The notes below the pieces were generated by a model. It did no database searches, had not been told where the DNA came from, and saw only the letters and a program-made list of their open reading frames with translations. From assembly GCA_018401465.1 (NCBI GenBank), contig JAGYKE010000002.1, forward strand, positions 124,001 to 188,000: a stretch of 64,000 bases of DNA, read 5' to 3'. A program made the translations under genes and the position numbers. This stretch comes from Aestuariivita sp. GTDB lineage: Bacteria; Pseudomonadota; Alphaproteobacteria; Rhodobacterales; Rhodobacteraceae. How positions within the stretch are numbered: position 1 is the stretch's first letter; each line of letters opens with the position of its first letter. Positions 53,602 to 63,787 of this stretch are shown here, in pieces.

Positions 53602-55307
53602 TCCCGCGTCAGCGCCTCGAACGCCGCGTTCTGGGTCAGGAAGACCTTGCCGCTCAGCTCTTCCAGAAAGCCGGTGCGCTGCAGGCGGTCCATCACCGGG
53701 CCTTTCACCTCGGACAGGTGCATCGTGACGCCCATGTCGCGCAGCCGCGCATTCAGATCCTGCAGCGATTCGAGCGCCGAGAGGTCGATCTCGTTCACCG
53801 CAGCGCACATCAGGACAAGGTGATTGGGGCGCGGTTCGGTCGCCACACGGGCCAGGACCATGTCCTCCATCCAGCGGGCATTGGCGAAGTAAAGGCTTTC
53901 GTCGATCCGCAGGGTGACAAGCTTGGGGTCGGTATCGACCTTGTGGCGCAGGATGTTGCGGAAATGTTCGGTTCCGGGCACGCGACCCACTTCGGCCACA
54001 TGGGGTTTCGACGTCTTCCAGACGAACAGAAGAAGCGACAGGATCACCCCCGCCGCCACGCCGGTTTCAACCCCTGCGGCCAGCGTGAGCAGGATTGTCG
54101 CCATGACGGCGGCGAAATCCGCCCAGGCATAGGAAAAGGCCCGCTTCACCAGCGCGAGATCGATGAGCGACAGCACCGCCACGATGATCGTCGCGGCCAG
54201 CGTCGCCTTGGGCAGGAAAAAGAGAAGCGGCGTCAGGTACATCGCCGCGCCAAGCAGCCCGATCGCCGTCAGCGCACCGGCTGCGGGCGTCGCCGCGCCT
54301 GCGTCGAAGTTCACGACCGAGCGCGCGAAGCCACCTGTGACCGGATAGCCGCCCGACACCGCCGAAGACAGGTTCGCGGCGCCAAGACCCAGAAGTTCCT
54401 GATTGGGGTCAATGCGGTCGCGGGTCTTGGCGGCCAGCGTCTGACCCACCGACACGCTTTCGACATAGCCGATGACCGAGATCAGCAGCGCAGGCATCAA
54501 GAGAGCTGAGACGAGCCCCAGATCGGGCAGCGGCAGGCCCAAGGGCGGCAGGCCCGCCGGGATCGCCCCCACAACCGCCACCCCTGCCCCGTCAAGGCCA
54601 AGGCCCCAGGTTGCGACCGTCGTCGCGACCACGACCAGAATGGGCCCCACCCGGGCCAGTGTCGCCGCGGTCGAGGGCCTGAGTCCCGCGCGGATGAGAA
54701 GCCGTGCCAGGCTTTTTCGGGTCCAGAACAGGAACCCCAGCGCCGCAAGGCCGATGACTAACGTGGGCAGGTTGATGTCGCCGCGCGCCTCCCAGAGACC
54801 GGCGAACATCTCGGGCAGGCTGTGGCCCCCGGCCTTCACGCCCAGGATATGCTGCACCTGCCCGACCGCGATCAGCAGGCCCGATGCGGTGATGAACCCC
54901 GAAATCACCGGATGGCTGAGGAAATTCGCGATGAAGCCCATGCGCAGCAAGCCCATCGCCACCAACATCAGCCCCGACAAAGCCGCCAGAACGGCTGCGG
55001 CGGCGACATATTCGGTGACGTTGTCCAACCCCAGAGGCGCCAGCGCCGACGCCGTCATGAGCGAGACGACCGCGACCGGCCCGACCGCCAGCGCCTTCGA
55101 CGTGCCGAACAGTGCATAGGCCACCAGCGGCAGGATCGACGCGTAAAGCCCCACCTCGGCCGGAAGGCCCGCCAAGAGCGCATAGGCCAGAGATTGCGGG
55201 ATCAACATGATCGTGACGATCACCGCGGCGAGAGCGTCGCTCCCGAAGGCCGCGCGGTCATAGCGGCGGCCCCAGTCGAGGATCGGCAGATATCGGGAAA
55301 GGGTCAT
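53598..55307 (-). CDS. SulP family anion transporter with STAS domain
   Basis: A 569-residue SulP-type transporter. It has the N-terminal signature LAAVIVTIMLIPQSLAYALL and LPAEVGLYASILPLVAYALF, about 10-14 membrane spans, and a C-terminal STAS domain (from about residue 440: TLRIDESLYFANARWME). SulP proteins carry sulfate, bicarbonate or other anions. ATG 55307 is used; an in-frame TTG at 55358 is less likely. A convergent rhodanese gene and an ArsR-type palindrome upstream suggest a link to sulfur compounds (inference). Confidence 0.9.
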   Translation of the reverse strand: MTLSRYLPILDWGRRYDRAAFGSDALAAVIVTIMLIPQSLAYALLAGLPAEVGLYASILPLVAYALFGTSKALAVGPVAVVSLMTASALAPLGLDNVTEYVAAAAVLAALSGLMLVAMGLLRMGFIANFLSHPVISGFITASGLLIAVGQVQHILGVKAGGHSLPEMFAGLWEARGDINLPTLVIGLAALGFLFWTRKSLARLLIRAGLRPSTAATLARVGPILVVVATTVATWGLGLDGAGVAVVGAIPAGLPPLGLPLPDLGLVSALLMPALLISVIGYVESVSVGQTLAAKTRDRIDPNQELLGLGAANLSSAVSGGYPVTGGFARSVVNFDAGAATPAAGALTAIGLLGAAMYLTPLLFFLPKATLAATIIVAVLSLIDLALVKRAFSYAWADFAAVMATILLTLAAGVETGVAAGVILSLLLFVWKTSKPHVAEVGRVPGTEHFRNILRHKVDTDPKLVTLRIDESLYFANARWMEDMVLARVATEPRPNHLVLMCAAVNEIDLSALESLQDLNARLRDMGVTMHLSEVKGPVMDRLQRTGFLEELSGKVFLTQNAAFEALTRD

Positions 55308-55356
55308 GATCGGGCCTGTCGCAATCGAGTCAGGAACGACAGATAGACCTTTGTGC

Positions 55357-55384
55357 AAACATATTCAACATGTGTAATATGTTT
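55357..55384. promoter_or_regulatory. Inverted repeat upstream of sulP
   Basis: AAACATATT (55357-55365) and AATATGTTT (55376-55384) are perfect 9-bp arms separated by 10 bp. The centre contains ATTC-N8-TAAT, one base off ATTC-N8-GAAT, the form I recall for SqrR/BigR-type sulfide-responsive ArsR repressors. It lies 50 bp before the sulP start. Binding is inferred. Confidence 0.5.
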
Positions 55385-55392
55385 AAGCCGGC

Positions 55393-55422
55393 GGCAGGGA
55401 CGGGCCAGCGCCCGCCCCTGCC
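55393..55422 (-). terminator. Stem-loop downstream of glutaryl-CoA dehydrogenase
   Basis: Arms of 13 nt with one A-C mismatch (12 pairs; 55393-55405 and 55410-55422) enclose the loop CAGC, just after the minus-strand gcdH stop. No T-run follows, so termination is uncertain. Confidence 0.45.
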
Positions 55423-55431
55423 CCGTTGTCG

Positions 55432-56664
55432 TCAGAAGAAGGCCTGCAGCCCGGTCTGGGCACGGCCCAGGATCAGCGCATGCACGTCATGGGTGCCTTC
55501 ATAGGTGTTGACCGTCTCGAGGTTCACCATGTGGCGGATGACGTGGAAGTCCAGGCTGATGCCGTTGCCGCCATGCATGTCGCGGGCCATCCGCGCGACG
55601 TCGAGCGCCTTGCCGCAATTGTTGCGCTTGATGATTGAGATCATCTCGGGCGCGGCATTGGCGGCGTCCATCAGGCGGCCCACCTGAAGGCTTGCCTGCA
55701 GACCCAGCGCGATTTCGGTCTGCATGTCCGCCAGTTTCTTCTGGAAAAGCTGCGTCTGCGCGATGGGCTTGCCGAACTGCTTACGGTCAAGCCCGTATTG
55801 GCGCGCGGCGTGCCAGCAGAATTCGGCCGCCCCCATCACGCCCCAGGAAATGCCGTAGCGCGCGCGGTTCAGACAGCCAAACGGCCCCTTGAGACCTTCC
55901 ACATGGGGCAGAAGCGCATCTTCTCCCACTTCGACATTGTCCATGACGATTTCGCCGGTGATCGAGGCGCGCAGGGACATCTTGCGTTCGATCTTGGGGG
56001 CCGACAGGCCCTTCATGCCCTTTTCAAGGACGAAACCGCGGATCTTGCCGCCATGCGCATCGGACTTTGCCCAGACGACGAAGACATCGGCGATGGGCGA
56101 ATTGGAGATCCACATCTTCCCGCCGGTCAAGCGATAGCCCGTCGCGGTCTTTTCCGCGCGGGTCTTCATGCCCGCGGGGTCCGACCCGGCATCGGGCTCG
56201 GTCAGGCCGAAACAGCCGATCAATTCGCCCGACGCAAGGCCCGGCAGGTATTTGCGGCGCTGCTCTTCCGAGCCATAGGCATAGATCGGATACATGACGA
56301 GCGAGGACTGCACGCTCATCATCGAGCGGTATCCGCTGTCCACACGCTCGATCTCGCGCGCGACGAGGCCGTAGCTGACGTAACCGGCGCCCAGCCCGCC
56401 ATATTCTTCGGGGACGGTGACGCCCAGAAGGCCCATCTCGCCCATTTCGCGGAAGATCGCAGGGTCGGTTTCTTCGTTCGCGAAGGCACCCGTGACGCGG
56501 GTCTGCAGCTTTTCCTGCGCGAAGGTCTTGGCCGCATCGGCCAGCATCCGCTCTTCCTCGGTCAGCTGCTCGGCAAGGCGGAAGGGATCGGCCCAGTCGA
56601 AGCGGCCCAGATCGGGTGCGTCCTTGGCCTTGAGGTTGGGTTTCGGAGTGGACTGGATGTTCAT
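55432..56664 (-). CDS. gcdH: Glutaryl-CoA dehydrogenase (decarboxylating)
   Basis: A 410-residue acyl-CoA dehydrogenase of the GCDH type: [15 protein letters not shown], and the catalytic Glu in [20 protein letters not shown], the arrangement specific for glutaryl-CoA dehydrogenases. It converts glutaryl-CoA to crotonyl-CoA and CO2 in lysine, tryptophan and some aromatic degradation. ATG 56664 is used. It is divergent from a LysR gene, the usual place for its regulator. Confidence 0.93.
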   Translation of the reverse strand: MNIQSTPKPNLKAKDAPDLGRFDWADPFRLAEQLTEEERMLADAAKTFAQEKLQTRVTGAFANEETDPAIFREMGEMGLLGVTVPEEYGGLGAGYVSYGLVAREIERVDSGYRSMMSVQSSLVMYPIYAYGSEEQRRKYLPGLASGELIGCFGLTEPDAGSDPAGMKTRAEKTATGYRLTGGKMWISNSPIADVFVVWAKSDAHGGKIRGFVLEKGMKGLSAPKIERKMSLRASITGEIVMDNVEVGEDALLPHVEGLKGPFGCLNRARYGISWGVMGAAEFCWHAARQYGLDRKQFGKPIAQTQLFQKKLADMQTEIALGLQASLQVGRLMDAANAAPEMISIIKRNNCGKALDVARMARDMHGGNGISLDFHVIRHMVNLETVNTYEGTHDVHALILGRAQTGLQAFF

Positions 56665-56760
56665 CGGGACCTCCCATGGCGGATGTTGAGGCGGAGATAC
56701 CGCAAAACACGCCAGAAATACACCGAGACTTTCGCGCCAAAGCATGAGAAAAGATCATAC

Positions 56761-57672
56761 ATGACGATACCACGCCGCTTTCACCCCTCGATCTCGGCCC
56801 TGCGTGCGCTCGAAGCGCTTGACCGGTTGGGCAGCGCTTCGGCGGCGGCGGCGGAATTGTCGCTGACGCAAGGGGCGATCAGCCGCCAGATACAGGCGCT
56901 TGAGGTCCAGATGAGCCAGCCTCTGGCACGCCGCGACGGGCGGCGGTTGGTGCTGACCGATCCCGCACGCGCCTTTGCCGCCGATATCCGGGGCGCGCTG
57001 AACCAGATCGCGCAGGCGTCGCTGCGGCTGCAGGCGCGGCCCGCAGGCGGCACGCTGAGCCTTGCGATCCTGCCTGCCTTCGGGATGCGCTGGCTGATGC
57101 CGCGCCTGCCCGATTTCGCCCGCCGCCACCCGGACGTGACCATCAACATGGGCACGGAGCTGGTACCTTTCGCATTTTCATCAACGGCTTACGACGCGGC
57201 GTTACACTTCGGCACGGGCGACTGGCCGGGGACCGACCGGCTGCTCCTAAGGCATGAAAGCATGATCCCCGTCTGCGCACCGGGCCTGACCGACGGGCGG
57301 CGCATCGCCGGCGCGCGCGACGCGCTGCGCTTTCCGCTTCTGCACATCCGCACCCGGGCGACCGCATGGGCCGACTGGCTGCAGGGTCAGGGCGTCGATC
57401 CTCCCCGGCCCCTGCCCGGCACGATCTATGATCAATTCTCAACCATCACGCAGGCGGCACTTCACGGGCTGGGCGTGGCGCTTCTGCCTGACTACCTTGC
57501 GGAACAGGACCTGGCCTCAGGGCGCCTGATCGCCCCCTTCGGCCCGGCGGCGGAAGCGAAGGGCGCGTATTGGCTGGTCTGGCCACGCGAGCGCGCGCAT
57601 GATCCGTCACTGTCGGCCTTCCGCGACTGGCTGGCCACGCAGGCGCAGCCCGAAGACCCGCTGCCGCGTTAA
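56761..57672 (+). CDS. LysR-type regulator of glutaryl-CoA dehydrogenase (GcdR-like)
   Basis: A 303-residue LysR regulator of the GcvA-like group. The helix-turn-helix is GSASAAAAELSLTQGAISRQ followed by IQALEVQM. It starts 96 bp from gcdH on the opposite strand. GcdR-type LysR activators in this position respond to glutarate or glutaryl-CoA. It converges with phoU, overlapping its end by 4 bp. Confidence 0.9.
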   Translation: MTIPRRFHPSISALRALEALDRLGSASAAAAELSLTQGAISRQIQALEVQMSQPLARRDGRRLVLTDPARAFAADIRGALNQIAQASLRLQARPAGGTLSLAILPAFGMRWLMPRLPDFARRHPDVTINMGTELVPFAFSSTAYDAALHFGTGDWPGTDRLLLRHESMIPVCAPGLTDGRRIAGARDALRFPLLHIRTRATAWADWLQGQGVDPPRPLPGTIYDQFSTITQAALHGLGVALLPDYLAEQDLASGRLIAPFGPAAEAKGAYWLVWPRERAHDPSLSAFRDWLATQAQPEDPLPR

Positions 57673-58382
57673 TCCTCGGTTTCGTCGAGACTGGGCAGCG
57701 CCGCCTTGCGGCGGCCTTCGTCAGGCTTTTCCCCGGTGACGAGGAAGACCACCTGTTCCGCGATCGAGGTGACATGATCGCCCACGCGTTCGATGTTCTT
57801 GGCGATGAAATGCAGGTGCATGCAGGCGCTGATGCTGCGCGGGTCTTCCATCATGTGGGTCAGGAATTCGCGGAAGAGCGCGTTGTACATCTGGTCGATG
57901 TCAACGTCGCGGGCGATGACGTCACGCGCCAGCCCTGCGTCGCGCTGCACAAAGGCATCGAGCGCGTCGTGCAGCATGACTTCCACCTCGCGCCCCATCC
58001 GGCGAAGCGAGGCCGAACCATCCCCAACCGGGGCCATCCGTGACAGGACAGCGGTGCGCTTGGCAAGGTTTTTCGCATAATCTCCAATGCGTTCCAGATT
58101 GGAGCTGATCTTGATCACACTGAGAACCAGCCGAAGGTCCACCGCCGTCGGCGCGCGCAGCGCGATGACGCGGGCGGCTTCCTGGTTGATCTGTTCCTCA
58201 AGCGCGTCGATCTGCGCATCCTTGCGGCGCACTGTTTCGGCCAGTTCCTCGTCCCGGGTTTCGAGCGACCTGGCGCTCTCGAGGATCGCCTCCTCGACCA
58301 ACCCGCCCATCTTCATGATGCTGGCCTGGATCCGCTCGAGATCGCGGTCGAAGGCCGACTGAATATGCATCTTGTCGCCCAT
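57669..58382 (-). CDS. phoU: Phosphate signalling complex protein PhoU
   Basis: A 237-residue PhoU with two PhoU helical-bundle domains (DRDLERIQASIMKMGGLVEE; YAKNLAKRTAVLS; HFIAKNIERVGDHVTSIAEQ, with the metal-binding ExxxD-type motifs). It links PstB to PhoR and represses the pho regulon when phosphate is plentiful. It starts 4 nt after pstB. No phoB follows. Confidence 0.93.
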   Translation of the reverse strand: MGDKMHIQSAFDRDLERIQASIMKMGGLVEEAILESARSLETRDEELAETVRRKDAQIDALEEQINQEAARVIALRAPTAVDLRLVLSVIKISSNLERIGDYAKNLAKRTAVLSRMAPVGDGSASLRRMGREVEVMLHDALDAFVQRDAGLARDVIARDVDIDQMYNALFREFLTHMMEDPRSISACMHLHFIAKNIERVGDHVTSIAEQVVFLVTGEKPDEGRRKAALPSLDETED

Positions 58383-58386
58383 GATC

Positions 58387-59184
58387 CTATCCGATCCGGC
58401 CGGTGATATAGCTTTCGGTGCGCGGATCCTGCGGGTTGGTGAAAATCAGGCTGGTATCGCCGTATTCGACCAGGTTGCCGAGGTGAAAGAACGCCGTCTT
58501 TTGGCTGACGCGGGCGGCCTGTTGCATCGAATGGGTGACGATCACCACCGAAAACTGCTGGCGCAATTCGTCGATCAATTCCTCGATCTGCGCGGTGGCG
58601 ATGGGGTCCAGCGCCGAACAGGGTTCGTCCATCAACAAAACTTCGGGGGCGGTGGCGACCGCGCGCGCGATGCACAGGCGCTGCTGCTGGCCGCCCGAAA
58701 GCCCTGTGCCGCTTTCCTGCAGCCGGTCCTTCACCTCGTTCCAGAGGGCTGCCTTCTTCAGGCTTTCCTCGACGATCCCGTCCAGTTCCGACTTGGACCG
58801 CGTGAGCCCGTGGATCTTGGGGCCATAGGCGACGTTGTCATAGATCGATTTCGGAAACGGGTTCGGTTTCTGGAACACCATCCCCACCTTGGCGCGCAGC
58901 TGCACCGGGTCGACCCGCTTGTCGTAGATGTCTTCACCGTCGAGCAGGATCTTGCCTTCGATCCGCGCGCTGGAAATCGTGTCGTTCATGCGGTTGATGC
59001 AGCGCAGGAAGGTGGACTTGCCGCAACCCGACGGACCGATGAAGGCGGTCACTGTCTTGTCGAGGATATCGACATTCACTTCGTTCAGCGCCTGCTTGTC
59101 CCCGTAGAAGACCTCCACGCCGCGGGCCGTGATCTTGATGCTGTCGGCCGTCACGTCCGCCTCGATATTCTGGCTTGCGTCCAC
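58387..59184 (-). CDS. pstB: Phosphate ABC transporter ATP-binding protein PstB
   Basis: A 265-residue PstB: Walker [10 protein letters not shown], signature LSGGQQQR, Walker [15 protein letters not shown]-loop THSM. It normally powers PstSCA. The start is GTG 59184 with GGGGAGA 7 nt upstream. pstS, pstC and pstA are absent: phoR ends 66 bp upstream. Confidence 0.94.
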   Translation of the reverse strand: MDASQNIEADVTADSIKITARGVEVFYGDKQALNEVNVDILDKTVTAFIGPSGCGKSTFLRCINRMNDTISSARIEGKILLDGEDIYDKRVDPVQLRAKVGMVFQKPNPFPKSIYDNVAYGPKIHGLTRSKSELDGIVEESLKKAALWNEVKDRLQESGTGLSGGQQQRLCIARAVATAPEVLLMDEPCSALDPIATAQIEELIDELRQQFSVVIVTHSMQQAARVSQKTAFFHLGNLVEYGDTSLIFTNPQDPRTESYITGRIG

Positions 59185-59250
59185 GTTCGCTTCTCCCCGG
59201 TCGGGTCCAACCTAATCACGCACCTGCCCGCAGGCTAGGGGCAGTTTGGA

Positions 59251-60303
59251 TCACTTCGGCAAAATCACGGTAAAGACCGATCCCTTGCCCAGATCACTGC
59301 TCACCCGGAGCCGCCCGCGATGGCGGTTGACGATGTGCTTGACGATGGCAAGGCCCAACCCCGTGCCGCCCAGTTCGCGCGAGCGGTGGCTGTCGGCGCG
59401 GTAGAAGCGTTCGGTCAGACGCGGCAGGTGCACCGGGTCGATGCCGGGGCCGAAGTCGATGATGCGCAGCCGCGCCGATGGCCCGCGCACCGCCGGGTCG
59501 TGGTCTTCCTCGGTCAGTTCGGCCCGCACGATCTTGCCAGCCGCGCCGTATTTGATCGCGTTCTCGATCAGGTTGGTGATCACCTGCTGCAGCTGATCGG
59601 AGTCCCCCGTCACCACCACCGGGCGCGGCGGGCGGTCCAACTCCAGCGTCACGCCCGCCTCTTCCGCCAACGGGCGCAGGGTGTGCAGCGTCGAGGCGAT
59701 CTGCGCACCCAGATCGACATGGCCGCGCGGGCGCACGCGTTCTTCCGATTCCACGCGACTGAGCGAGAGAAGATCGCCGACAAGGCGGTTCATGCGCCCG
59801 GCCTCGCCCTCCATGATAGACAAGAAGCGGTCGCGCGCGCGCTCGTCATTGCGCGCGGGGCCGCGCAGCGTCTCGATGAAGCCCAGAAGCGCGGTGAGCG
59901 GCGTGCGCAGTTCGTGGCTGACATTGGCTACGAAGTCGCGGCGCATCTGGCCCGCCTGTTCCACCTGCGTGACGTCCTGAAGCAGTACCAGAACCCAGCC
60001 GCGCATGGAGTTCACCGGATCAGGAATGAAGCGGCAGCTCACATCGAAGGCGGTGTCCTGCGCACCGTCATTGGACAGATAGCGCGCCGTGTGCGGCTGA
60101 CGATTGCGCATACAGCCCTCGATCGCGTCGAGCATCACGGGCTGGCGCAGGATGGTGGCATGATGGCGCCCGACGATCTGCTGGCCCAGAAGCGTGCGCG
60201 CTTCGGTATTGGCCTCGACGATGCGTTCGCCGGTGCTGATGGCTATGGCAGGCAAGGGGATTGCCGACAGGACACCGCCCAGCATCGCCTCGGGCTGGAC
60301 CAT
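59251..60303 (-). CDS. phoR: Phosphate regulon sensor histidine kinase PhoR
   Basis: A 350-residue kinase: an N-terminal PAS region (residues about 10-120), the HisKA box with His in FVANVSHELRTPLTALLGF, then the HATPase domain (NLIENAIKYG, FGPGIDP, GTGLGLAIVKHIVNRH). There is no N-terminal membrane helix in this reading, so it is either cytosolic or the membrane part is missing; many alphaproteobacterial PhoR proteins have one. It should phosphorylate PhoB, which is not encoded here. It lies 4 nt after the Cys/Met lyase gene. Confidence 0.85.
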   Translation of the reverse strand: MVQPEAMLGGVLSAIPLPAIAISTGERIVEANTEARTLLGQQIVGRHHATILRQPVMLDAIEGCMRNRQPHTARYLSNDGAQDTAFDVSCRFIPDPVNSMRGWVLVLLQDVTQVEQAGQMRRDFVANVSHELRTPLTALLGFIETLRGPARNDERARDRFLSIMEGEAGRMNRLVGDLLSLSRVESEERVRPRGHVDLGAQIASTLHTLRPLAEEAGVTLELDRPPRPVVVTGDSDQLQQVITNLIENAIKYGAAGKIVRAELTEEDHDPAVRGPSARLRIIDFGPGIDPVHLPRLTERFYRADSHRSRELGGTGLGLAIVKHIVNRHRGRLRVSSDLGKGSVFTVILPK

Positions 60304-60307
60304 GATC

Positions 60308-61498
60308 TCAGCCCTTTCCGGTGGCTTCGGCGACGGCGCGCGTCATCACGCCAATCAGTGCGTCTGGGTCTTCCAGTCCGACCGAAACACGGAAGAAGCC
60401 TTCGCTGATCCCCAGCGCCGCGCGGTCCTGCACCGTCAGCGCGCGGTGCGAGGAGGACGCGGGATGCGACAGCGTCGTGCCCACGTCGCCCAGCGTCGGC
60501 GCGAAGCTGAGCCCTTCCGCCGCGCGGGTGAAGGCGTTCGCGGCGGCGCGGTCACCGTCGAGCTCAAAACTGACCATGTTGCAGCCCTGATCGCCCAGAA
60601 GCGCTGTGGCAAGCGCATGATCGGGGTGATCGGTACGCATCGGATAGAGCACGCGCCGCACCCCCGGCAGGCCCGCCAGCGCATCAGCCAGTTGCGCCGC
60701 CGTCGCCTGCGCGCGGTCGAAGCGCAGCGGGAAGGTCAGCAGGCCCCGTTCCGCCAACCAGCAATCAAAGGGGCTGGCCGTCAGACCCATGGTGACGGAA
60801 AAGACCATGAGGCGCTGCGCCAGTGCGGGGTCGCGGGCGGCGACATAGCCCAGCATGACGTCGGAATGACCCGAGAGCAGCTTGGTTATGGAATGGATCA
60901 CGATATCGGCGCCGTGATCGAAGGGCCGGAAGGCGCGCGGCGTGGTGAAGGTGTTGTCGACGACAAGAAGCGCACCCGTCTCCTTCGCCAGCGCCGCCAG
61001 ACCGGCGATATCGGCCACGCGCAGCGTCGGGTTCGACACGACCTCGACCAGGATCATCTTCGTCTCGGGGCGCATCGCGGCGCGGATGGCAGCGACGTCG
61101 CCGGGATCGGCGAAGGTCACGCCGATCCCGAGACGCGGCAGATCTTCTTTCATCATGCGCAGCGACCGGCCGTACAGCTGGTTGCCGCCCACGACGTGAT
61201 CGCCTGTCTTGAGAAGCCCCATCAGCACGGCGCCCACGGCGGCCATGCCCGATCCTATCACGACACCGCCCTGCGCGCCTTCGAGCGCATCGACATGCGC
61301 CCCCACGACCTGCGCGTTGGGGTGGCCTTCGCGCGAATAGGTGAAGCCCTGCACGCGGCCTTCATACTGGTCGTCCAGCGCGTCGGGCGTGTCGCTGGCA
61401 TAGACGACCGACGGCGACAGCGGCGTGACGACCGGGCGGCTGGCGCTGCCGGGGAGAGGATAGGGCCGGATGAGCGAGCCCCGCGAATTGCGCATCAT
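60308..61498 (-). CDS. Cys/Met-metabolism PLP-dependent enzyme (gamma-lyase/synthase type)
   Basis: A 396-residue type I PLP enzyme of the cystathionine/methionine gamma-lyase family. PLP lysine: [13 protein letters not shown]; others are [23 protein letters not shown] and VVDNTFTTP. It could be cystathionine gamma-lyase, methionine gamma-lyase or a homocysteine synthase; the sequence does not decide. It overlaps the upstream gene as ATGA. It has no obvious link to the pho genes after it. Confidence 0.88.
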   Translation of the reverse strand: MMRNSRGSLIRPYPLPGSASRPVVTPLSPSVVYASDTPDALDDQYEGRVQGFTYSREGHPNAQVVGAHVDALEGAQGGVVIGSGMAAVGAVLMGLLKTGDHVVGGNQLYGRSLRMMKEDLPRLGIGVTFADPGDVAAIRAAMRPETKMILVEVVSNPTLRVADIAGLAALAKETGALLVVDNTFTTPRAFRPFDHGADIVIHSITKLLSGHSDVMLGYVAARDPALAQRLMVFSVTMGLTASPFDCWLAERGLLTFPLRFDRAQATAAQLADALAGLPGVRRVLYPMRTDHPDHALATALLGDQGCNMVSFELDGDRAAANAFTRAAEGLSFAPTLGDVGTTLSHPASSSHRALTVQDRAALGISEGFFRVSVGLEDPDALIGVMTRAVAEATGKG

Positions 61499-62019
61499 GT
61501 CACCTTATGTAGAGCGTCGCGGTAGCGGCGCATGTTGTCTTGGTAATGCAGCGTGTTGGCGGTGATCCGCGCGATGGCAGCGGCGTCCAGTTCGCGCACC
61601 ACACGCCCGGGGCTGCCCATGACAAGGCTGCCGTCGGGGATGACCTTGTTTTCCGTGATCAGCGCCCCAGCCCCGATCAGGCAATTGTCGCCGATCTTCG
61701 CGCCGTTGAGCACGGTCGCCCCCATGCCGATCAGCGTGTTCGACCCGATGGTGCAGCCATGCAGCATGACCTTGTGGCCGATGGTGCAGTTTTCCCCCAC
61801 CGTCAGCGGAAAGCCCGCGTCGACATGGAAAACGCAGTTTTCCTGCACGTTCGATCCGCGCATGATGCGGATCTCCTCGTGATCAGCGCGCAGCGTCGCG
61901 CCGAACCAGACAGAGGCCAGTTCTTCCAGCACGACCTTGCCGATCAGGTTCGCATCAGGCGCGACCCAGGTATCGGGGTGAAGCTGCGGGCGGTCGTCGC
62001 CGAGGGCATAGAGGGTCAT
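61495..62019 (-). CDS. Gamma-carbonic-anhydrase-like hexapeptide-repeat protein
   Basis: A 174-residue left-handed beta-helix protein: hexapeptide repeats from about residue 20 to 130, with the metal-ligand pattern [34 protein letters not shown]. The family (YrdA/PaaY/CaiE-like) includes gamma carbonic anhydrases and thioesterases. It overlaps gmk and the Cys/Met lyase gene by ATGA. Confidence 0.88.
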   Translation of the reverse strand: MTLYALGDDRPQLHPDTWVAPDANLIGKVVLEELASVWFGATLRADHEEIRIMRGSNVQENCVFHVDAGFPLTVGENCTIGHKVMLHGCTIGSNTLIGMGATVLNGAKIGDNCLIGAGALITENKVIPDGSLVMGSPGRVVRELDAAAIARITANTLHYQDNMRRYRDALHKVT

Positions 62020-62657
62020 TGCATCTCCTCGAATTCGCGCTGGAGGGCGCGCACGTGGTCGTTCAGCCCGGGCTGCTGGATGCGACGCAGGCGGGCCGCC
62101 TCGACGATGACGCGCAGGCGGCGGGTGGTCTCGTCCAGATCGTCGTTGATCAGGACATGGTCATATTCGGCCCAGTGGCTGATTTCGTCCCAGCTTTTGG
62201 CCATGCGCTGCGCGATCACCTCGGCGCTGTCCTGCCCGCGCCCTTCGAGCCGGCGGCGCAGTTCGGTGATCGACGGCGGCAGGATGAAGATCGACAGCGT
62301 GTGCGGCCCCAACGCCGAATTCTGGATCTGCTGCGCACCCTGCCAGTCGATGTCGAAGAGCACGTCGCGGCCCGCGTCGATGGCGGCCTGCACCGGGGCG
62401 CGGGGGCTGCCATAGAAATTGCCGAAAACGCGCGCATGTTCCAGCATGCCGCCGTCCCTGACACTCTGGCGGAAAGCGTCCTCGGAGAGGAAGTGATAGT
62501 CCCGCCCGTCTTCCTCGCCCGGGCGCGGGGCGCGGGTGGTGGCCGAGACCGAAAACGACAGCGTCGGGTCCCAGTCGCGCAGGCGGCGCGTCAACGTCGA
62601 TTTCCCCGCGCCCGAGGGCGAGGAAAGGATGATCAGAAGTCCGCGCCTGTCCGCCAT
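62016..62657 (-). CDS. gmk: Guanylate kinase
   Basis: A 213-residue guanylate kinase: [15 protein letters not shown] (P-loop), [21 protein letters not shown] (GMP site), [14 protein letters not shown]. It phosphorylates GMP. ATG 62657 gives the standard N-terminus. It follows yicC by 8 nt, the conserved yicC-gmk order. Confidence 0.96.
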   Translation of the reverse strand: MADRRGLLIILSSPSGAGKSTLTRRLRDWDPTLSFSVSATTRAPRPGEEDGRDYHFLSEDAFRQSVRDGGMLEHARVFGNFYGSPRAPVQAAIDAGRDVLFDIDWQGAQQIQNSALGPHTLSIFILPPSITELRRRLEGRGQDSAEVIAQRMAKSWDEISHWAEYDHVLINDDLDETTRRLRVIVEAARLRRIQQPGLNDHVRALQREFEEMQ

Positions 62658-62665
62658 GGCCCCGC

Positions 62666-63556
62666 CTATTCGATATTCTGGACCTGTTCGCGCATCTGGT
62701 CGATGACGACCTTCAGCTGCAGGCCCACCTGCGTCAGCGCCGAGGATTGCGCCTTGGAGCACAATGTATTGGCCTCGCGGTTGAATTCCTGCATGAGGAA
62801 GTCGAATTTCCGCCCCACGGCCCCGGTTTCGCGCAAAAGCGCGCGTGCCGCCGCCACATGGGCGCGCAGGCGGTCGATCTCTTCGGTCACGTCTGATTTC
62901 ACCGCAAGAAGGGCCAGTTCCTGCGCCAGCCGCTGCGGATCGACCGCGTCGGTCGCATCCGTCACCCGGGCGATGGCGATACGCAGCGCGTCGGCCGCCG
63001 CGTCGCGCCGCGCCTCGGCCAGCGCCGCAGCCTCGTCCGTCAGGCGCGCGATCTCGTCGGTCTGGGCGGTCAGCACCTTGGCCAGTGCAGCACCTTCGGC
63101 CGCGCGCATGGCCTGAAAATCGGCAATCAGCGCCTGCGCCTCGGCCAGCAAGATGGGGGCGAGCGCCGCGCCTTCATCCTCGGGTCGGGTATCGTCGAGA
63201 ACCCCACGCAGGCCAAGGATATCGGCGGCCGAAGGCTGCGCCAGCGTCAGGCCGCGCGCCTGTGCGGCGGCGTCGATCTGTCCCAGCGCGCCAAGCATCG
63301 CGGCCAGCGCCCGGTCGTTGACCGCAAGCGTCGCGCCCCCTTCGTCACGCGACAGCCGCAGCGACAGGGTGACCGCGCCGCGATTTACCTCGCGCGGGAT
63401 CATCTGGCGAAGGCCGGCTTCGAGCCCTTCGATCCAGTCGGGCACGCGCAGGCGCAGGTCAAGTCCCCGCCCGTTGACCGACCGCAGGTCCCATGCCCAG
63501 GAAAACGGGGACCGTGCGCCCGTCGCCGAGGCAAAGCCGGTCATGGATCGGATCAT
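62666..63556 (-). CDS. yicC: YicC family endoribonuclease
   Basis: A 296-residue YicC protein: [30 protein letters not shown], and the C-terminal [16 protein letters not shown] and [20 protein letters not shown]. The family is an RNase involved in RNA turnover. It is the first gene of the minus-strand run that goes on to phoU. Confidence 0.93.
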   Translation of the reverse strand: MIRSMTGFASATGARSPFSWAWDLRSVNGRGLDLRLRVPDWIEGLEAGLRQMIPREVNRGAVTLSLRLSRDEGGATLAVNDRALAAMLGALGQIDAAAQARGLTLAQPSAADILGLRGVLDDTRPEDEGAALAPILLAEAQALIADFQAMRAAEGAALAKVLTAQTDEIARLTDEAAALAEARRDAAADALRIAIARVTDATDAVDPQRLAQELALLAVKSDVTEEIDRLRAHVAAARALLRETGAVGRKFDFLMQEFNREANTLCSKAQSSALTQVGLQLKVVIDQMREQVQNIE

Positions 63557-63695
63557 CGTATTTGCCCCCCGCCCCCGTCATGCCCGATGCACCTAATGCC
63601 AAGCGCCTCGGCAGGGCAACCCCCCGGGCGGGCTTTGCACCGCGATTAACCAAGGCCCCGAAAAACCGTCACGCCTTTGCGAAAAATCAGCCATG

Positions 63696-63710
63696 TTAAG
63701 TACTGGGTAA
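63696..63710 (+). promoter_or_regulatory. Near-match to a CtrA binding site
   Basis: TTAA-GTACTGG-GTAA matches the CtrA consensus TTAA-N7-TTAA at 7 of 8 fixed bases. It lies 78 bp before the PAS-protein start, in the 231-bp gap after the yicC start. A single such match may be chance. Confidence 0.25.
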
Positions 63711-63787
63711 CTATTGTGACGATTTCCTGAACGGGCCTGTCGCGGCAGGGCGCCTCAGGTGACAAGCACGGGGAGCCGTTTTGCACC

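Noticed and set aside
59185-59250. PHO box between phoR and pstB
   Set aside because: No CTGTCAT-like direct repeat is present in the 66 bp.
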